DNA from: Tetrapyrgos nigripes
Taxonomy: Eukaryota; Basidiomycota; Agaricomycetes; Agaricales; Campanellaceae
Length of the DNA: 64,000 bases
Assembly (NCBI GenBank): GCA_013368315.1
Contig: JAACJM010000228.1
Span: 62,001-126,000 of the forward strand
Direction of reading: 5' to 3'
The notes beneath the pieces were generated by a model. That model saw only the letters and a list, made by a program, of their open reading frames with translations. It was not told the origin of the DNA and searched no databases. The stretch's first letter is position 1. Each line of letters starts with the position of its first letter. Made by a program: the position numbers and the translations under genes. Positions 1-9,511 of this stretch are shown piece after piece.

Positions 1-131
1 TGGCTGCTGTATAATCTCTTCGTGGATTCCAATTTCCATTTCCAGCTCCGTCTACGTCTACTCAATATCATTGATATTGCAACTATGCAATGCCACCCCA
101 CCAGGTCCAGGACCTGAGGCCTGAAGGGGCC

Positions 132-864
132 CAAGGGGTGTGCAGCCAGTTATAGCCAGACCGGATGTTCCTTTTGGGTCACAAGGACTGCCAGCTCCCC
201 CTCCCCCCCCACCTTCCTAATATGGTATTTGATAAGATAAGATCACACGGCAATCTAAGTAGTGACATCACTGCCAGCTCATCAGTTCCCTACTCCCATC
301 GTCGCATACCTAGCAGAGTCAGCTATGCCCTAACCAGCCTAGTACTTTATTCTCTAGGTATCAGCATTTTATTCCACTCAATTTAATATTGTGCTTCAAA
401 CTATTGAGATGCTGCTGCCAGTTTGCTTCACCACCAGTGCCAATGGGAACATCTCGCTGGCAATGCTTGCAATACCTCTTGCTGTCTACTGTGAAGTCAG
501 GCTAGGCGGCAAAGCATTTATTAACTACTGTATACCAGTGGGAACACTAATTGACAGACACACCGGTGCCTTTTTCTTTCCCATTGAAAATTTTCTGTTG
601 ATGACGTGGAAGAAGTAGAAGCTGACCAATGCATGCCGCGTAGCCTTTCTGGCAATGTCTGGTTACTATATTTGGACGTAGAAACCACCGGTGGCATCAA
701 AACTCAAGTTCTCGCAAAGTTTTCTTTGTTTCTAAGGCAAATTTGAAGAGAAAATGACATTGTAAGTATTGAAAAGGGAGGATGTACTTTTGGGTCACAA
801 GGCCCCCCCTCCCCCCCTCCCCCCCCAAGATCCGGTCTCGCGTCGACTGACTGCACACCCCTTG
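132..864. mobile_element. Non-autonomous hAT-type element A (733 bp)
   Basis: The left end reads CAAGGGGTGTGCAG (132-145) and the right end is its inverted complement (851-864). The element is flanked by a perfect 8-bp direct repeat, aaggggcc, at 124-131 and 865-872. An 8-bp target duplication with CA-starting termini is the hallmark of hAT transposons. The subterminal parts also match in inverted orientation: a (t)tttgggtcacaaggnc block is followed by C-runs at about 172-215 and about 787-832. No transposase reading frame is visible inside, so it depends on an autonomous relative. Element B at 2706-3224 belongs to the same family. Confidence 0.85.
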
Positions 865-1189
865 AAGGGGCCATATGGCGTGTATCTATCTATCTACTGA
901 ACTTTTCGATCCGCTTTTATAGGGAAAGCCGGTGACACATAGTCTCCTTCACCTATTCGGCCTGTCAAGGAACAGTAAAGTTGGAGCGCATGGAATGCTT
1001 TGAAGTTTGGATAGTAGTTACTTTCGAGGTCTCAGCCACATGTATTTTGTAGAAACTCTGTTCAAATTTCTGACATGAAGTACATTCACATGCAATCACA
1101 ACCTCACTGTCCGGTGAGTTGACCAACACTCTCCCAGAAAGTACATCCGACATCAGCTCCATCGGTATCAAAGCAACAGTACTTTTAAT

Positions 1190-1396
1190 AACATATCTGC
1201 ACCTTTCCAAAAGGCCACTATTTGTCGAGATTGTATGAATATCTGCTGCAGAGCCATCTTCGGTGCTATTGAACACCATCTCAGTGTTTCCTGCGTTGTA
1301 CTTGTTCCATTGTGGAGTGATATTTGTTGGATCAAATTTGGAATTGGGGTCCATGGATATGGCGAACGCCAGGAAGGAATGGAGAAATACGCTCAT
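1190..1396 (-). pseudogene. C-terminal remnant of a type-B carboxylesterase/lipase
   Basis: A minus-strand reading frame (965-1396) contains a stretch resembling the C-terminal end of fungal type-B carboxylesterases: FDPTNITPQWNKY near its start, then EMVFN and LLERC. The catalytic domain is absent and no upstream exons are seen. Downstream of about 1190 the frame continues into sequence I do not recognise. It overlaps the start of the plus-strand F-box pseudogene, so the two were probably brought together by rearrangement. The assignment rests on motif memory only. Confidence 0.4.
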
Positions 1397-2338
1397 TGGG
1401 ACATTTGCGAGCTCATTGTCACAGAGCAGATCCTAATTCGGTGCCTTTTATTGAGGCCCAATCCACGATTACCGTCACTGGATTCGTCACCCATTGCTTG
1501 TTTGCCACCCGAAATCCTCTGTCACATCTTCTCCTTCTGTTGCACCGAAGCTGTTTTCGGGGGTCCGAGAACTACACAGCTAGAGGGTAGATCACCGTTT
1601 AACCACCATAACCCAGGCATTCCTCTTTCCCAAGTATGCACACAATGGCGGGAATTAGTTCTGTCCACATCTACCCTCTGGTTGTCCATATCCATCAGTC
1701 TAGATGTTCAGGGCTACTGGACTGTTGATATCATCGAAATGTTGCTCCACCGCTATTTACGCCTTTCACAACTCTCTTCTCTATACCTCCAATTGCACTT
1801 TCCGGAAGATACACCGTTTGCACAGTGTATCCTCTGCTCCCTGTCGGCTCATTCCTCTCGATGGAGACTCTTCAGTCTTTCCTGCGCTCCCAGTTTGCTT
1901 GTCGAGGATAATTTTCCCGGCATCCACAGTCTTCTTCACCAGCTCAAGAGCTTGAGGATTGAGAGTCTTTATGGGGAGTTACCTGGCCCAGGGACATTCA
2001 ATATCTTCCAAACTGCACCAAATCTTCAAACTGCTGCGATAGGATGTCCCAGTGACAAGTTTGCCTTGGCATGGGCGCAGCTCACCAAGCTGACTTTGTT
2101 ACACTGCCCATTAACCAGCATTGTATGTTACCTCCTGCTGAAGAACATTAACGTCTGCCATCTTACTTTCTCTGGGATTTCCTAGGGTACACAACCAGCA
2201 GCAACAGCGGTTACCAAGTTTCCCTGTTACGATTCAGAATATCGAGTGTTTAATGATTGGTCCAGAACTTTTGTTTCGGTTGTGGAGCATCACCATGCCT
2301 GACTTGACACGTCTGTGCATTAGTGTAGACAGAGTTAG

Positions 2339-3264
2339 TGTTGAAATATATACCTTCCATGTATAGTAACTATGATTCTATATGGAGTTATTATGAAACT
2401 TCTATGTAGCTATAAGTATGGTAGTCCTCCAGGACATTCTCCAGACAATACTCTTATCTCTTACTATGTAGTGATATCTCTGTAGATAGCAATATGGCCA
2501 ACGGCAATATTCTCTTAGTCTCTAGGTATGTCCATGGACAATATAGATATTAGTAATTACATGCTCTTTATCTAGTATAAAAGCTCTCTGTAAAGTCATA
2601 GTTACTACAGAACAATATCCAGTTCTATCTGCTCTACAAGTGACCTGCATCTAAGCTCTACTAGCTTTCTACTCAGCACTCTATTTGGTGAGCTCTACTG
2701 ACTGGCAAGAGGTGTGCAGTCAGTCTACCTGAGACCGGACCTTGGGGGGGGGAGGGGGTCTGGAGAGGGCTTATGACCCAAAAGTACATCATGCTCTAGA
2801 GAGTGTATAGACCAGATTTCTGGAGTCATCTCCACTTCAAAGTATCAGAAATACACTTGGGAGGTAAAAACAGGTAGAAGACATGCCTGATATGCCTTAT
2901 TTAGGTGGAATCCCACTGAAATGGTATATAGTTCTCACAATAGTGATGTTGTCAGTGGTCTGACATCATGAACTTTTCTTTGAAAAATATTTGCTACCTC
3001 AAGAAAATGGATCCCACATTAGCATTTATCACTCCTTTGTTGTGTCTTTAGGTCAGTAGAGGGTCTATAAGGTGGTCTGGAGGGAAAAGTGACTTGATTT
3101 GATGATTTGTAAATGAAATTTTATCTTATCTCTTTCCTTTTTAGGAAGGAGGGGGGGAGGTCTGGCTGACCTTAAAACCCAAAAGGAATGTCTGGTCTGG
3201 CCATAACCATCTGCACACCTCTTGCTGACTGGTCACCCTACACTAAATATTTGCTGCTTCATTA
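2339..3264. mobile_element. Probable solo LTR, interrupted by a hAT element
   Basis: The sequence starts TGTTGAAATATATACC, a common retrotransposon-LTR type of start. It is flanked by a 5-6 bp direct repeat, (a)gttag, at 2333/2334-2338 and 3264/3265-3269. Excision of the insertion plus one repeat copy restores the F-box reading frame exactly, which supports the boundaries. Without the nested hAT element and its target repeat the LTR would be about 399 bp. A TATA-like tataaaag lies at 2577-2584, consistent with an LTR promoter. The 3' end does not finish in the usual CA, and no internal retroelement domain is present. Confidence 0.6.
2706..3224. mobile_element. Non-autonomous hAT-type element B (519 bp)
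   Basis: Termini CAAGAGGTGTGCAG (2706-2719) and CTGCACACCTCTTG (3211-3224) are perfect inverted complements. The flanks carry a perfect 8-bp direct repeat, ctgactgg, at 2698-2705 and 3225-3232. The terminal sequences differ from element A by one base in the first 14, and the subterminal G/C-run with the 'gacccaaaagtac' block is shared. There is no coding capacity. It sits inside the LTR at 2339-3264, so it inserted later. Confidence 0.88.
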
Positions 3265-3818
3265 GTTAGCATGGACGGTGATGATTCATCTGGTCCACTC
3301 TCGTCGGTCACGTCAAGTAAATTGTCGCAAATTGTTCTTCGGGAAGTAGGTCGCCTCCAAGAATTCATATCTCAGTCAGGGTGCCGACTTACTACCCTAT
3401 CCCTGCGTAATATCGACTTTTCTTATTGTTTGACTTGGCATCATAGTCTTTGCACACTCATGAAGGACCTTCCTTGTGTTTCGTCTCTGATTACTATTCA
3501 CAAGCATGCTGTCGTCCAATCCAGTTGTGGAGGTGTTTCGATGTTGAGCAAGTGCTTTTTCACTTGTTTGACTCTCAACAACTTACACCACGACGACCAC
3601 GACAGTGCCTGTAGTGGTGTCACTTCTGGTCCACTGCTCCCTCTTTTGAAACACTTGGATTTGCAATTCTATCCACAGGCTATGGGACTAGCATTCCTGA
3701 ATGGGGACGACAATGAGTGTCATAGTAGACTTGTAGAGTTTTTGGAGATGGTTAGGTCATGTAGGAAACGGGGTCCTCTGAATCATGCTATGACTTCAAG
3801 GAGTTCTAGTCCTTCTTC

Positions 3819-5387
3819 CATCAGGGAAAGCCTCAAAAGCACTTTTATGCAAATGTAGCCTAATTATGCAATTTCAGAATGAAAATGCATAATTTTGTAA
3901 GATCCATCTCACATATTGTATAATGTCTGTAATGCATTGCATAACTATGCACACAATGCACCCTCATGCACTCTGTTGAATGATATATGCTCACTGTTGT
4001 ATGAAGGAGTCATGGATGAGTTCATAGGAGGAGGGTCAAAATTTACTTCATCTGTGCTTTTTGGATATATTCAGCAAGTGGACACTGGACAGAATGTAAG
4101 ATATATAGTTACAACAGAACTGCCTAAGAGGAGAGAACCTGTACACAAATTCAAGAGGTAGCGACATTGACTTGATGCATCGACTCACCGGAGAAGGAAC
4201 TTAACCGAAATACCGAAGAAGATTGCCAGGCAGCGACTTCCCAAACAATTGAAACTCCGCTGAAGAACTATACAGCTGCTCCCATAAGTGCATCAACAAA
4301 CGGTCACCTGACCATGTTGACTTATTCTTTTCACTCCCAAGTCCAAAGCCAAGCGTCGCAATTCCCCTCAGCCTGTCCATTCTTCCCGGTAACAAGACTT
4401 ACTCTGCTACTCTTACTCTTATAGTAGCTCAAGTGCTGCAACACTGGTCCATTCGGAACCTATTCCTTCCACCCTTCATGCGGGTGAGTCTCGACCTTCT
4501 GCCTCTTCTTTCTATACTGATATTTTGTCAAAACAGGCTCTGATAGCTTCCTGTTTTTAGGACCACCTCAATGTACAGAGAAGAGCAAGGATGACTGGAG
4601 AGCTACAGGTTGGTCTTTGGTTGACTTTGGCTCAGGCCTGTTGTATGTACCAGGTATGTTTCTTCTACTCTTTTGTTGATCCCTGCCGAGTGCTGAGCAG
4701 TACTTTCTCTTGCTCGTCAGGTATTCAGGATGTGTGCAGGGGTCATATATGTATAGGTATGTCTGTTATCCTTTTGTTTTTGGCGCGGGTTGACCCTTAT
4801 TATGCCTTAGGTTTCATTCTATCGGTCACCAATTCAAATCCATGTATATGCAGGAGGTATGTATGCGACATCTCCCACTGTTCCTTACGCTGATCGCTGT
4901 CGTTCTAGGTATCCAGGCCGTGTCGTGTCAATATATTTGTAGTGTAATTTTCGGCTGCATGACGTCTTCTGTTGTTCCTTACGCTGATTGCTGTTGTTTG
5001 CAATGGTATCCAGGCCATGTCGTGTCGACATAGTTGTAGTGTAGTTCTCGGGTGTCTCTTGTAGTGTAGCTATCCCGTATGCATGCTTCATGATTGTAAT
5101 ATGTAGTCCTTGTCAATATACATCCTTTGATCCATTTGTATTGATTTTATTGTGTTGAATGTAACAAAGAAGTGGATATTTGACGGTGAATACTGTGAGT
5201 TAAGAAGTATAACCTATGCATTCTGTTGCATAAAATAGTAAAATTTGTGCATAACTTATGGATCTCATCGGGGGACTTGCATGAGGTGCATAATTTGCAT
5301 AAATACACCATTTTATGCATTACCATGCAATTTTGGTATCTCTTATGTGTTTATTGCATGAAAGTGCCTTGGAGGCTTTCCCTGATG
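3819..5387. mobile_element. 1.57-kb element with inverted termini and TGCAT subterminal repeats
   Basis: The left end CATCAGGGAAAGCCTC (3819-3834) and the right end at 5372-5387 are perfect inverted complements, and similarity extends further inward through GCACTTTnATGCA. Both subterminal regions (about 3849-3985 and 5216-5355) are studded with TGCAT/ATGCA, often as TGCATAA, in the manner of transposase-binding subterminal repeats. The CAGGG start and these repeats suggest the hAT superfamily. No convincing 8-bp target duplication is present (tcttccat on the left, atgtcatt on the right). No transposase is recognisable in the short internal frames. It splits the F-box pseudogene. Confidence 0.7.
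4875..5060. repeat. Two tandem units of about 95 bp
   Basis: A unit containing 'tgttccttacgctgat', 'gtatccaggcc' and 'tgtcgtgtc' occurs at about 4879 and again at about 4974, with scattered mismatches. It lies inside the 3819-5387 element and is probably part of its internal structure. Confidence 0.65.
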
Positions 5388-5854
5388 TCATTCGCCGGAG
5401 TTGAGCCTGAGGTTGATTGGACATGTTTGACCTCCATCACTCTTCATCCACTTGTCCAAGAATCGGGGGTTTTGAAGGAGTTGCGAGGTTGGGAGAGTTT
5501 GGAAGAAGGATTAAGGAAGACGGGGGTACGGTTGGCGGTGTATGAGACTGTGTTGACGGTATCTGCCAAGTAAGCCGAGTGGATTACCAATGTATTTGGG
5601 ATCACATACTCATGCTCTTGGCCGCCAGCAGAGCCTTGGGTATTATTTATTGTAATCACTCTCTAGATGCCAGTCACTCCGTAAACATCACTTGTAATAC
5701 CAATAATAATACTGTACAAAGCCTTTGTGATAGTTTGTGCTCCGTACGGCCTGCGTAATAAATACCAAAGAGGGATAAATTTTCTTCAGGGAAGGAACTG
5801 TTGTAATAACCATCTCATTTTACTGCCCAAGAGCTTCAGCGTCCTGCAATTGGC

Positions 5855-6646
5855 TCATCTTTTCTGAAACTTCTCCATATCATCCTCAATGTCAATCAAC
5901 TTTTCATCCAGCCCAGCTGACAACGTAACCGGTCCCTTAGGAACACCCTCCGTCACTTGCGAAACCAGACCAACTCTCAACTCCTCATCTCCGTCCAGCT
6001 CGATCTGTCCACGGCGAGCACGGCGAACTTTAACCGCAACTGCAATGGCGAGGAAAACCGAAAAGACCGCCAGCTCAATACCAACGGCCATGGCACACCA
6101 CGCAGCGTTGTAAGAGAAACGAGTCAAAGCGCCTTCAAAAACTGCATATCCTTCAGGGCGGTTGTAAATCGCATCGTTGAGGATGCAGGCCGTGCCAATG
6201 ACGAAGCAGACGGCGACTTCTGTCCAGACGGAACGAGCTGAGCGCATGTGTCTGCAAGGCTGGTTTTGGACAGAGTCAGTGGTGCTAGTCTCGAGATGAT
6301 GAATGGCGTTGGTGGCGGCTTCTCGACGAGCACGGGTCCTAGCAAGCCTAGCTGCGCGTCGTTCCTCGACGTTGGCTTTAAAAGCGGGGGAAAAACGCAT
6401 CTTCATACGTATGGCAGTACGGACGAAGAGCATGAGCGAGATGAGGAAGATGAAGACCATCATATAGACGGTAGAGGTGAGGCTAGCCCAGTTAACGAGG
6501 AAATGGGCTTGGAGTTTGAGGGATTCTTTGGCCGCAGAGGAAAAGGGGAAGTCGGTCCATGGGTCTGTAAGTTGGAGAGTGACCGCGTAGGCCACAATCA
6601 ACAGGAAGATACCCTTGAAGAAGTCGAGATGGAAGTCCAGCCCCAT
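5855..6646 (-). CDS. Hypothetical four-helix integral membrane protein (263 aa)
   Basis: A single-exon frame, starting at the ATG at 6644-6646 (protein begins MGLDFHLDFF). The frame is open further upstream to 6811, but that extension has no membrane character. Four hydrophobic stretches can be seen: about residues 8-23 (IFLLIVAYAVTLQL), 49-75 (STVYMMVFIFLISLMLF), 137-155 (VAVCFVIGTACIL) and 178-205 (AAWCAMAVGIELAVFSVFLAIAVAV). A charged loop rich in R/A separates helices 2 and 3, and an acidic tail ends in DDMEKFQKR. I do not recognise the family. The first about 43 codons recur in the duplicate at 40128-40255, where the copy breaks off. It lies about 420 bp downstream of the NTF2-like gene on the same strand. 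Confidence 0.7.
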   Translation of the reverse strand: MGLDFHLDFFKGIFLLIVAYAVTLQLTDPWTDFPFSSAAKESLKLQAHFLVNWASLTSTVYMMVFIFLISLMLFVRTAIRMKMRFSPAFKANVEERRAARLARTRARREAATNAIHHLETSTTDSVQNQPCRHMRSARSVWTEVAVCFVIGTACILNDAIYNRPEGYAVFEGALTRFSYNAAWCAMAVGIELAVFSVFLAIAVAVKVRRARRGQIELDGDEELRVGLVSQVTEGVPKGPVTLSAGLDEKLIDIEDDMEKFQKR

Positions 6647-7064
6647 TGTGATAGTACGACTCAGCGGTTGTTTAGTGGAGGTTAGGGAGGTGGTTCGGAA
6701 TGAAGAACCAGCGTGGTCACACGCAGCGGTTTGATGGCAATGCCAAGCATCGCCCCGCATTTTTATCTTATCTAAGCGAGAGCACCTAGCCGCGAGATGG
6801 AAATCAAACAAAAACTTGGAAAAATTTCATAAAATCGTGGAGTAATTATTAGAGAGATCGTGGGACAGGCATTGAGACTTGCAGGATTAAATGAAGTACA
6901 AATTTCCATTGAAAAGTCAATCATTGACTAGGTGATTCGACGATACATGGTGCTATCTTGATTCGTGAGAATGATTCAGTGTTCAGCTTTACCCTAGGCA
7001 CTTGATTGATCAGAAAGATTTACACTCAGAGTATTTCGAAACATACCGTGCACATCTTGCTTTC
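6647..7064. other. Intergenic; part of the duplicated block
   Basis: No gene is seen. The sequence at about 6790-6960 recurs at 8915-9090 (same orientation) and at 39800-39975 (inverted), so this spacer travelled with the NTF2-like gene during duplication. Confidence 0.7.
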
Positions 7065-7511
7065 TCAGGAGCTCTTCGTCTGCTCCTCAGACTTGTAGTT
7101 CTCTAGCTTGGCGAAGAAATCCGAAGTATACTTTGAATCGACAAACTCTCTAACCCATTCAACCCTTCCATCCTCTCCACACTCTAGAATGATTGCATAC
7201 TCATTCTTATATGGCCCAATCACAGTCTCTCCAGTACTACTCGCCATGATCGCCACCTTTCTCTCCTTCTCATCCACTATCATCTCCTTCACCTTGATAT
7301 GAAAATTGCTCATCGCTTTCATGCGTGGCCCGAACCATTTTTTCCATTCCTCGTTGTTCATAGGAAGGCGTTCGAGTGAGAGAGGTAAGATTTGGGAAAT
7401 ACAAGAAGGAGACCTCCACGATTCGGACATTAAAGCTTCCAAATCCCAGGAGTTGTAGGCGGATACGAAAGATTGGGCTGTGGCTTTTAAAGCTTCTGCG
7501 TCGATGGCCAT
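7065..7511 (-). CDS. NTF2/SnoaL-like small protein, copy A1 (148 aa)
   Basis: A single-exon protein starting MAIDAEALKA. Its size, the N-terminal helix with YNSWDLEALM, the proline-rich RSPSC segment, and alternating beta strands (KVKEMIVDEKERKVAIMAS, YKNEYAIILECGEDGRVEWVREFVDS) fit the NTF2-like/SnoaL fold. In fungi this fold serves as isomerases, cyclases or ligand-binding proteins; nothing here fixes the reaction. The copy at 39253-39699 is close to identical along its whole length, and the gene at 7852-8508 is a more distant paralogue. A TATA-like box lies about 60 bp upstream. Fold assignment is from pattern, not a search. Confidence 0.7.
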   Translation of the reverse strand: MAIDAEALKATAQSFVSAYNSWDLEALMSESWRSPSCISQILPLSLERLPMNNEEWKKWFGPRMKAMSNFHIKVKEMIVDEKERKVAIMASSTGETVIGPYKNEYAIILECGEDGRVEWVREFVDSKYTSDFFAKLENYKSEEQTKSS

Positions 7512-7570
7512 GATGAGTGAATCGATAGACGTTGCTTGCTGAATGCAGCCTTGACAAGTAAAATCTTCTC

Positions 7571-7578
7571 CTTATATA
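7571..7578 (-). promoter_or_regulatory. TATA-like box of NTF2-like gene A1
   Basis: On the minus strand TATATAAG lies 60 bp upstream of the ATG at 7511. The same box is kept in the duplicate copy at 39186-39193, 60 bp upstream of its ATG, so the promoter was copied with the gene. Confidence 0.5.
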
Positions 7579-7851
7579 CCTAGGTGGCACTCCCGTCGGG
7601 CACTTACTAGTCTTGATCGTTGTTGAATAATGCCGACGAACAATCATACGTTTGCGTACCCAGTTGCGACCAGCCACAAAGTGCATTTGACAAAAGACGT
7701 TAACGTTGCGGGGAAATACGGAGAATTTCATCTTATACGTATCGCGGTGGTGGTGTGAGAAATGATCTATGGCACTCAATGGCAAGGCCCATTCATGATC
7801 CTTCTGAGCAATGAACGACGAAAGAAAAGACCTATTCAATCAGACGGCAGT

Positions 7852-8508
7852 TCAGCAAGACTCAAATATACTTACTGAATGAACGGAGGGGACCCGTCTG
7901 AATAAGTCAGTCATTTCATTGTATGTACTCGGAGAAATAGTGAGTTGCTCTGTGTAAGCTTGAAAGTATAAGCCCGACGGACTCAAGGTACGTTGCATGT
8001 CATAGTAATTTGAAGTAGATGGAAGACTTCCGAGTCCAAACGGATAGGTAGCCGTGACCACTGACCGCTGCCACTGATGCATCAACTTGGGAAAGATCGT
8101 CACACTATTATTCGAATTCACAAACTCCCCAATCCACTCCAGCCACCCATCCGCCCCAAACTTCATGTTCATAACAATCTCATTCTTATGCGACCCAATA
8201 ACCCTCTCTCCTTCGGTACTAGCCCACATCCACGCCTTCCCATGGTCATTCCCGTCCTTTTCATCGATAATCGTATCGTGCACCGTAACGCGAAAATTGT
8301 GAAATGCCCCCATAAAGGTGTTGAGGAATTCACTGTATTGGACGTTGTTGAAAGGAGGACGGCCGAGTGAGAGTGGGAGTATTTGGAGTATGCAGGAAGG
8401 AGATCTCCATGAATCGGATAGAATAGTTTCGAGGTCCCAAGAAGAGCAGACAGAGACCATAGCTGAGACTGTAGCCTCCAATGTTTTTCTGTTGACGCTC
8501 TGACTCAT
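7852..8508 (-). CDS. NTF2/SnoaL-like protein, copy A2, with C-terminal extension (218 aa)
   Basis: It starts MSQSVNRKTLEATV and carries the same signature as A1: SSWDLETIL, RSPSC, then strands ending in WLEWIGEFVNS. The NTF2-like domain spans about residues 5-143. The remaining about 75 residues have no counterpart in A1 and may be read-through of former non-coding sequence, because the same nucleotides are non-coding in the related copies at 25.9 and 38.0 kb. An intron near residue 145 is possible but I cannot place it with confidence. Degenerate copies lie at 25325-25757 and 37605-38000. Confidence 0.55.
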   Translation of the reverse strand: MSQSVNRKTLEATVSAMVSVCSSWDLETILSDSWRSPSCILQILPLSLGRPPFNNVQYSEFLNTFMGAFHNFRVTVHDTIIDEKDGNDHGKAWMWASTEGERVIGSHKNEIVMNMKFGADGWLEWIGEFVNSNNSVTIFPKLMHQWQRSVVTATYPFGLGSLPSTSNYYDMQRTLSPSGLYFQAYTEQLTISPSTYNEMTDLFRRVPSVHSVSIFESC

Positions 8509-9085
8509 GGTGGGCTGGGAAGAGTGTATACTACCTTCGGCCCTGAAACTTCAATTTGAGACGTCGCCGCTGGGCAGGGACCAAGTTTAGCCTGTCAAGT
8601 ACTTTTGCGCTAACTGCTACATAGCGTGTCAACGACAATGTATAGCACTTACTTAACGTACTTAACTCTAGTAACTGTGTGGCCGTATTCACGCCCTCCT
8701 TCCGCTTTGGTGGCATAGGTACCTGGTCAAGCAAAAGCAAATTATCCAGTAACATCCCTACCTCATCTTCATGGATGAAGTCAGTTCGAAAACGCCGACA
8801 GTAACTTGCAAACCTCGTTCTGTCTACGTAGGATCAGGTGCAATCCACACTTGACAAAACGTAGCGATTTTTTTTGTGAAGCAGAGTGCTTCTCACAAGC
8901 CTATTTTCAGTGCCCCTAGCGGCGAGATGGAAAAACTTGGAAAAAGTCCATAAAATTGTGGAGTAATTATTAGAGAGATCTTTGTGGGCAGGCGTTGAGA
9001 CCTGCAGGATCACAATGAAGTACTTAAATTTCCATCGAAAAGTCAATGATTGACTGGATGATTCGGCGATACATGGTGGTCACAT
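8509..9085. other. Intergenic; second half is a copy of the NTF2 gene 3' flank
   Basis: 8509-8910 holds nothing I recognise. 8915-9085 is a diverged copy of 6790-6960, the sequence downstream of NTF2-like gene A1, and leads directly into the truncated NTF2 copy. Confidence 0.6.
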
Positions 9086-9119
9086 CTAGTAGGCTATCTT
9101 GATTGAGTCGTAAGAACGA

Positions 9120-9265
9120 TTGAGTGTTAGCGAGAGTGGTAAGATTTGCTGTATGCAAGATGGAGACCTCCACGAATCGGATAGAATGGCTTCAAGTTCC
9201 AGATCCCAAGAGTTGTACGCTGCTATCATGGCCGAAGCCGTAGCTTTCAGGTTATCGACGCTCAT
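9120..9265 (-). pseudogene. Truncated NTF2-like copy A3
   Basis: The N-terminal 45 or so codons (MSVDNLKATASAM, NSWDLELEAIL, RSPSC, QILPLSL) are recognisable, with a two-residue expansion in the WDLE segment. At about 9128 the coding sequence jumps straight into what should be the 3' flank of the gene, so about 400 bp encoding the rest of the domain have been deleted. Confidence 0.7.
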
Positions 9266-9511
9266 GGTAAGTTGGGAAATAACCTGTCGATACTGTGCCC
9301 TGATGAGAACAATTGAACTTGGGTCATATGGTACTTTGACCGGTGCAAGTTGGTCACTGAGCAAGTCAGTTCGGAAATTGCCGGCTAATTACAAATCTCG
9401 TAACTCAGCCTTGACTAAGCCCTGAGCGTTTTTTTTTGCTCACTCCGTCATCAGGGCGACGTGGATTTACCTGTCCAGCCTTCAGTGCTCTGTATTGCGA
9501 CTCTCCTGGGG

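Larger units (their letters stand above)
1381..5572 (+). pseudogene. F-box/LRR-like protein pseudogene broken into three parts
   Basis: Part 1 (about 1381-2338) carries an F-box (LPPEILCHIFSFC, codons from about 1502) and the start of an LRR-like region. It has an in-frame TAG at 2183-2185 and needs a +1 shift to continue. Part 2 (3270-3821) and part 3 (5385-5572, ending near ETVLTVSAK) continue the same protein type and resemble the C-terminal half of the F-box genes at 48.3-53.2 kb. Parts 1 and 2 are separated by a solo-LTR-like insertion with a nested hAT element. Parts 2 and 3 are separated by a 1.57-kb inverted-repeat element. Removing the LTR plus one copy of its target repeat joins parts 1 and 2 in a single frame (AG at 2337-2338 to C at 3270). 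The intact protein would have been an SCF-type substrate adaptor. The true start is unclear because the 5' end abuts the esterase remnant. Confidence 0.75.
6529..8405 (-). repeat. Inverted segmental duplication, copy A
   Basis: Pairs with 37605-40255 in inverted orientation: NTF2-like A2 region, spacer, NTF2-like A1 with its TATA box, 3' spacer and the first about 43 codons of the membrane-protein gene. Copy A is the more complete source, because the membrane-protein gene continues past the breakpoint. Confidence 0.85.

Noticed and set aside
391..618. Short plus-strand frame inside hAT element A as a possible transposase
   Set aside because: Only 75 codons, no transposase motif. The element is clearly non-autonomous.
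2123..2185. GT-AG intron in the F-box pseudogene
   Set aside because: The stretch itself encodes an LRR-like segment (VCYLLLKNINVCHLTFSG), and removing it does not give the right phase for the following sequence. A nonsense codon plus frameshift fits better.
4878..5091. Small frames between the TGCAT arrays as exons of a hAT transposase
   Set aside because: The frames follow the 95-bp tandem repeat and contain no recognisable transposase residues.
3814..5392. 8-bp target duplication for the 1.57-kb element
   Set aside because: tcttccat and atgtcatt do not match; shifting the ends by a few bases does not help.
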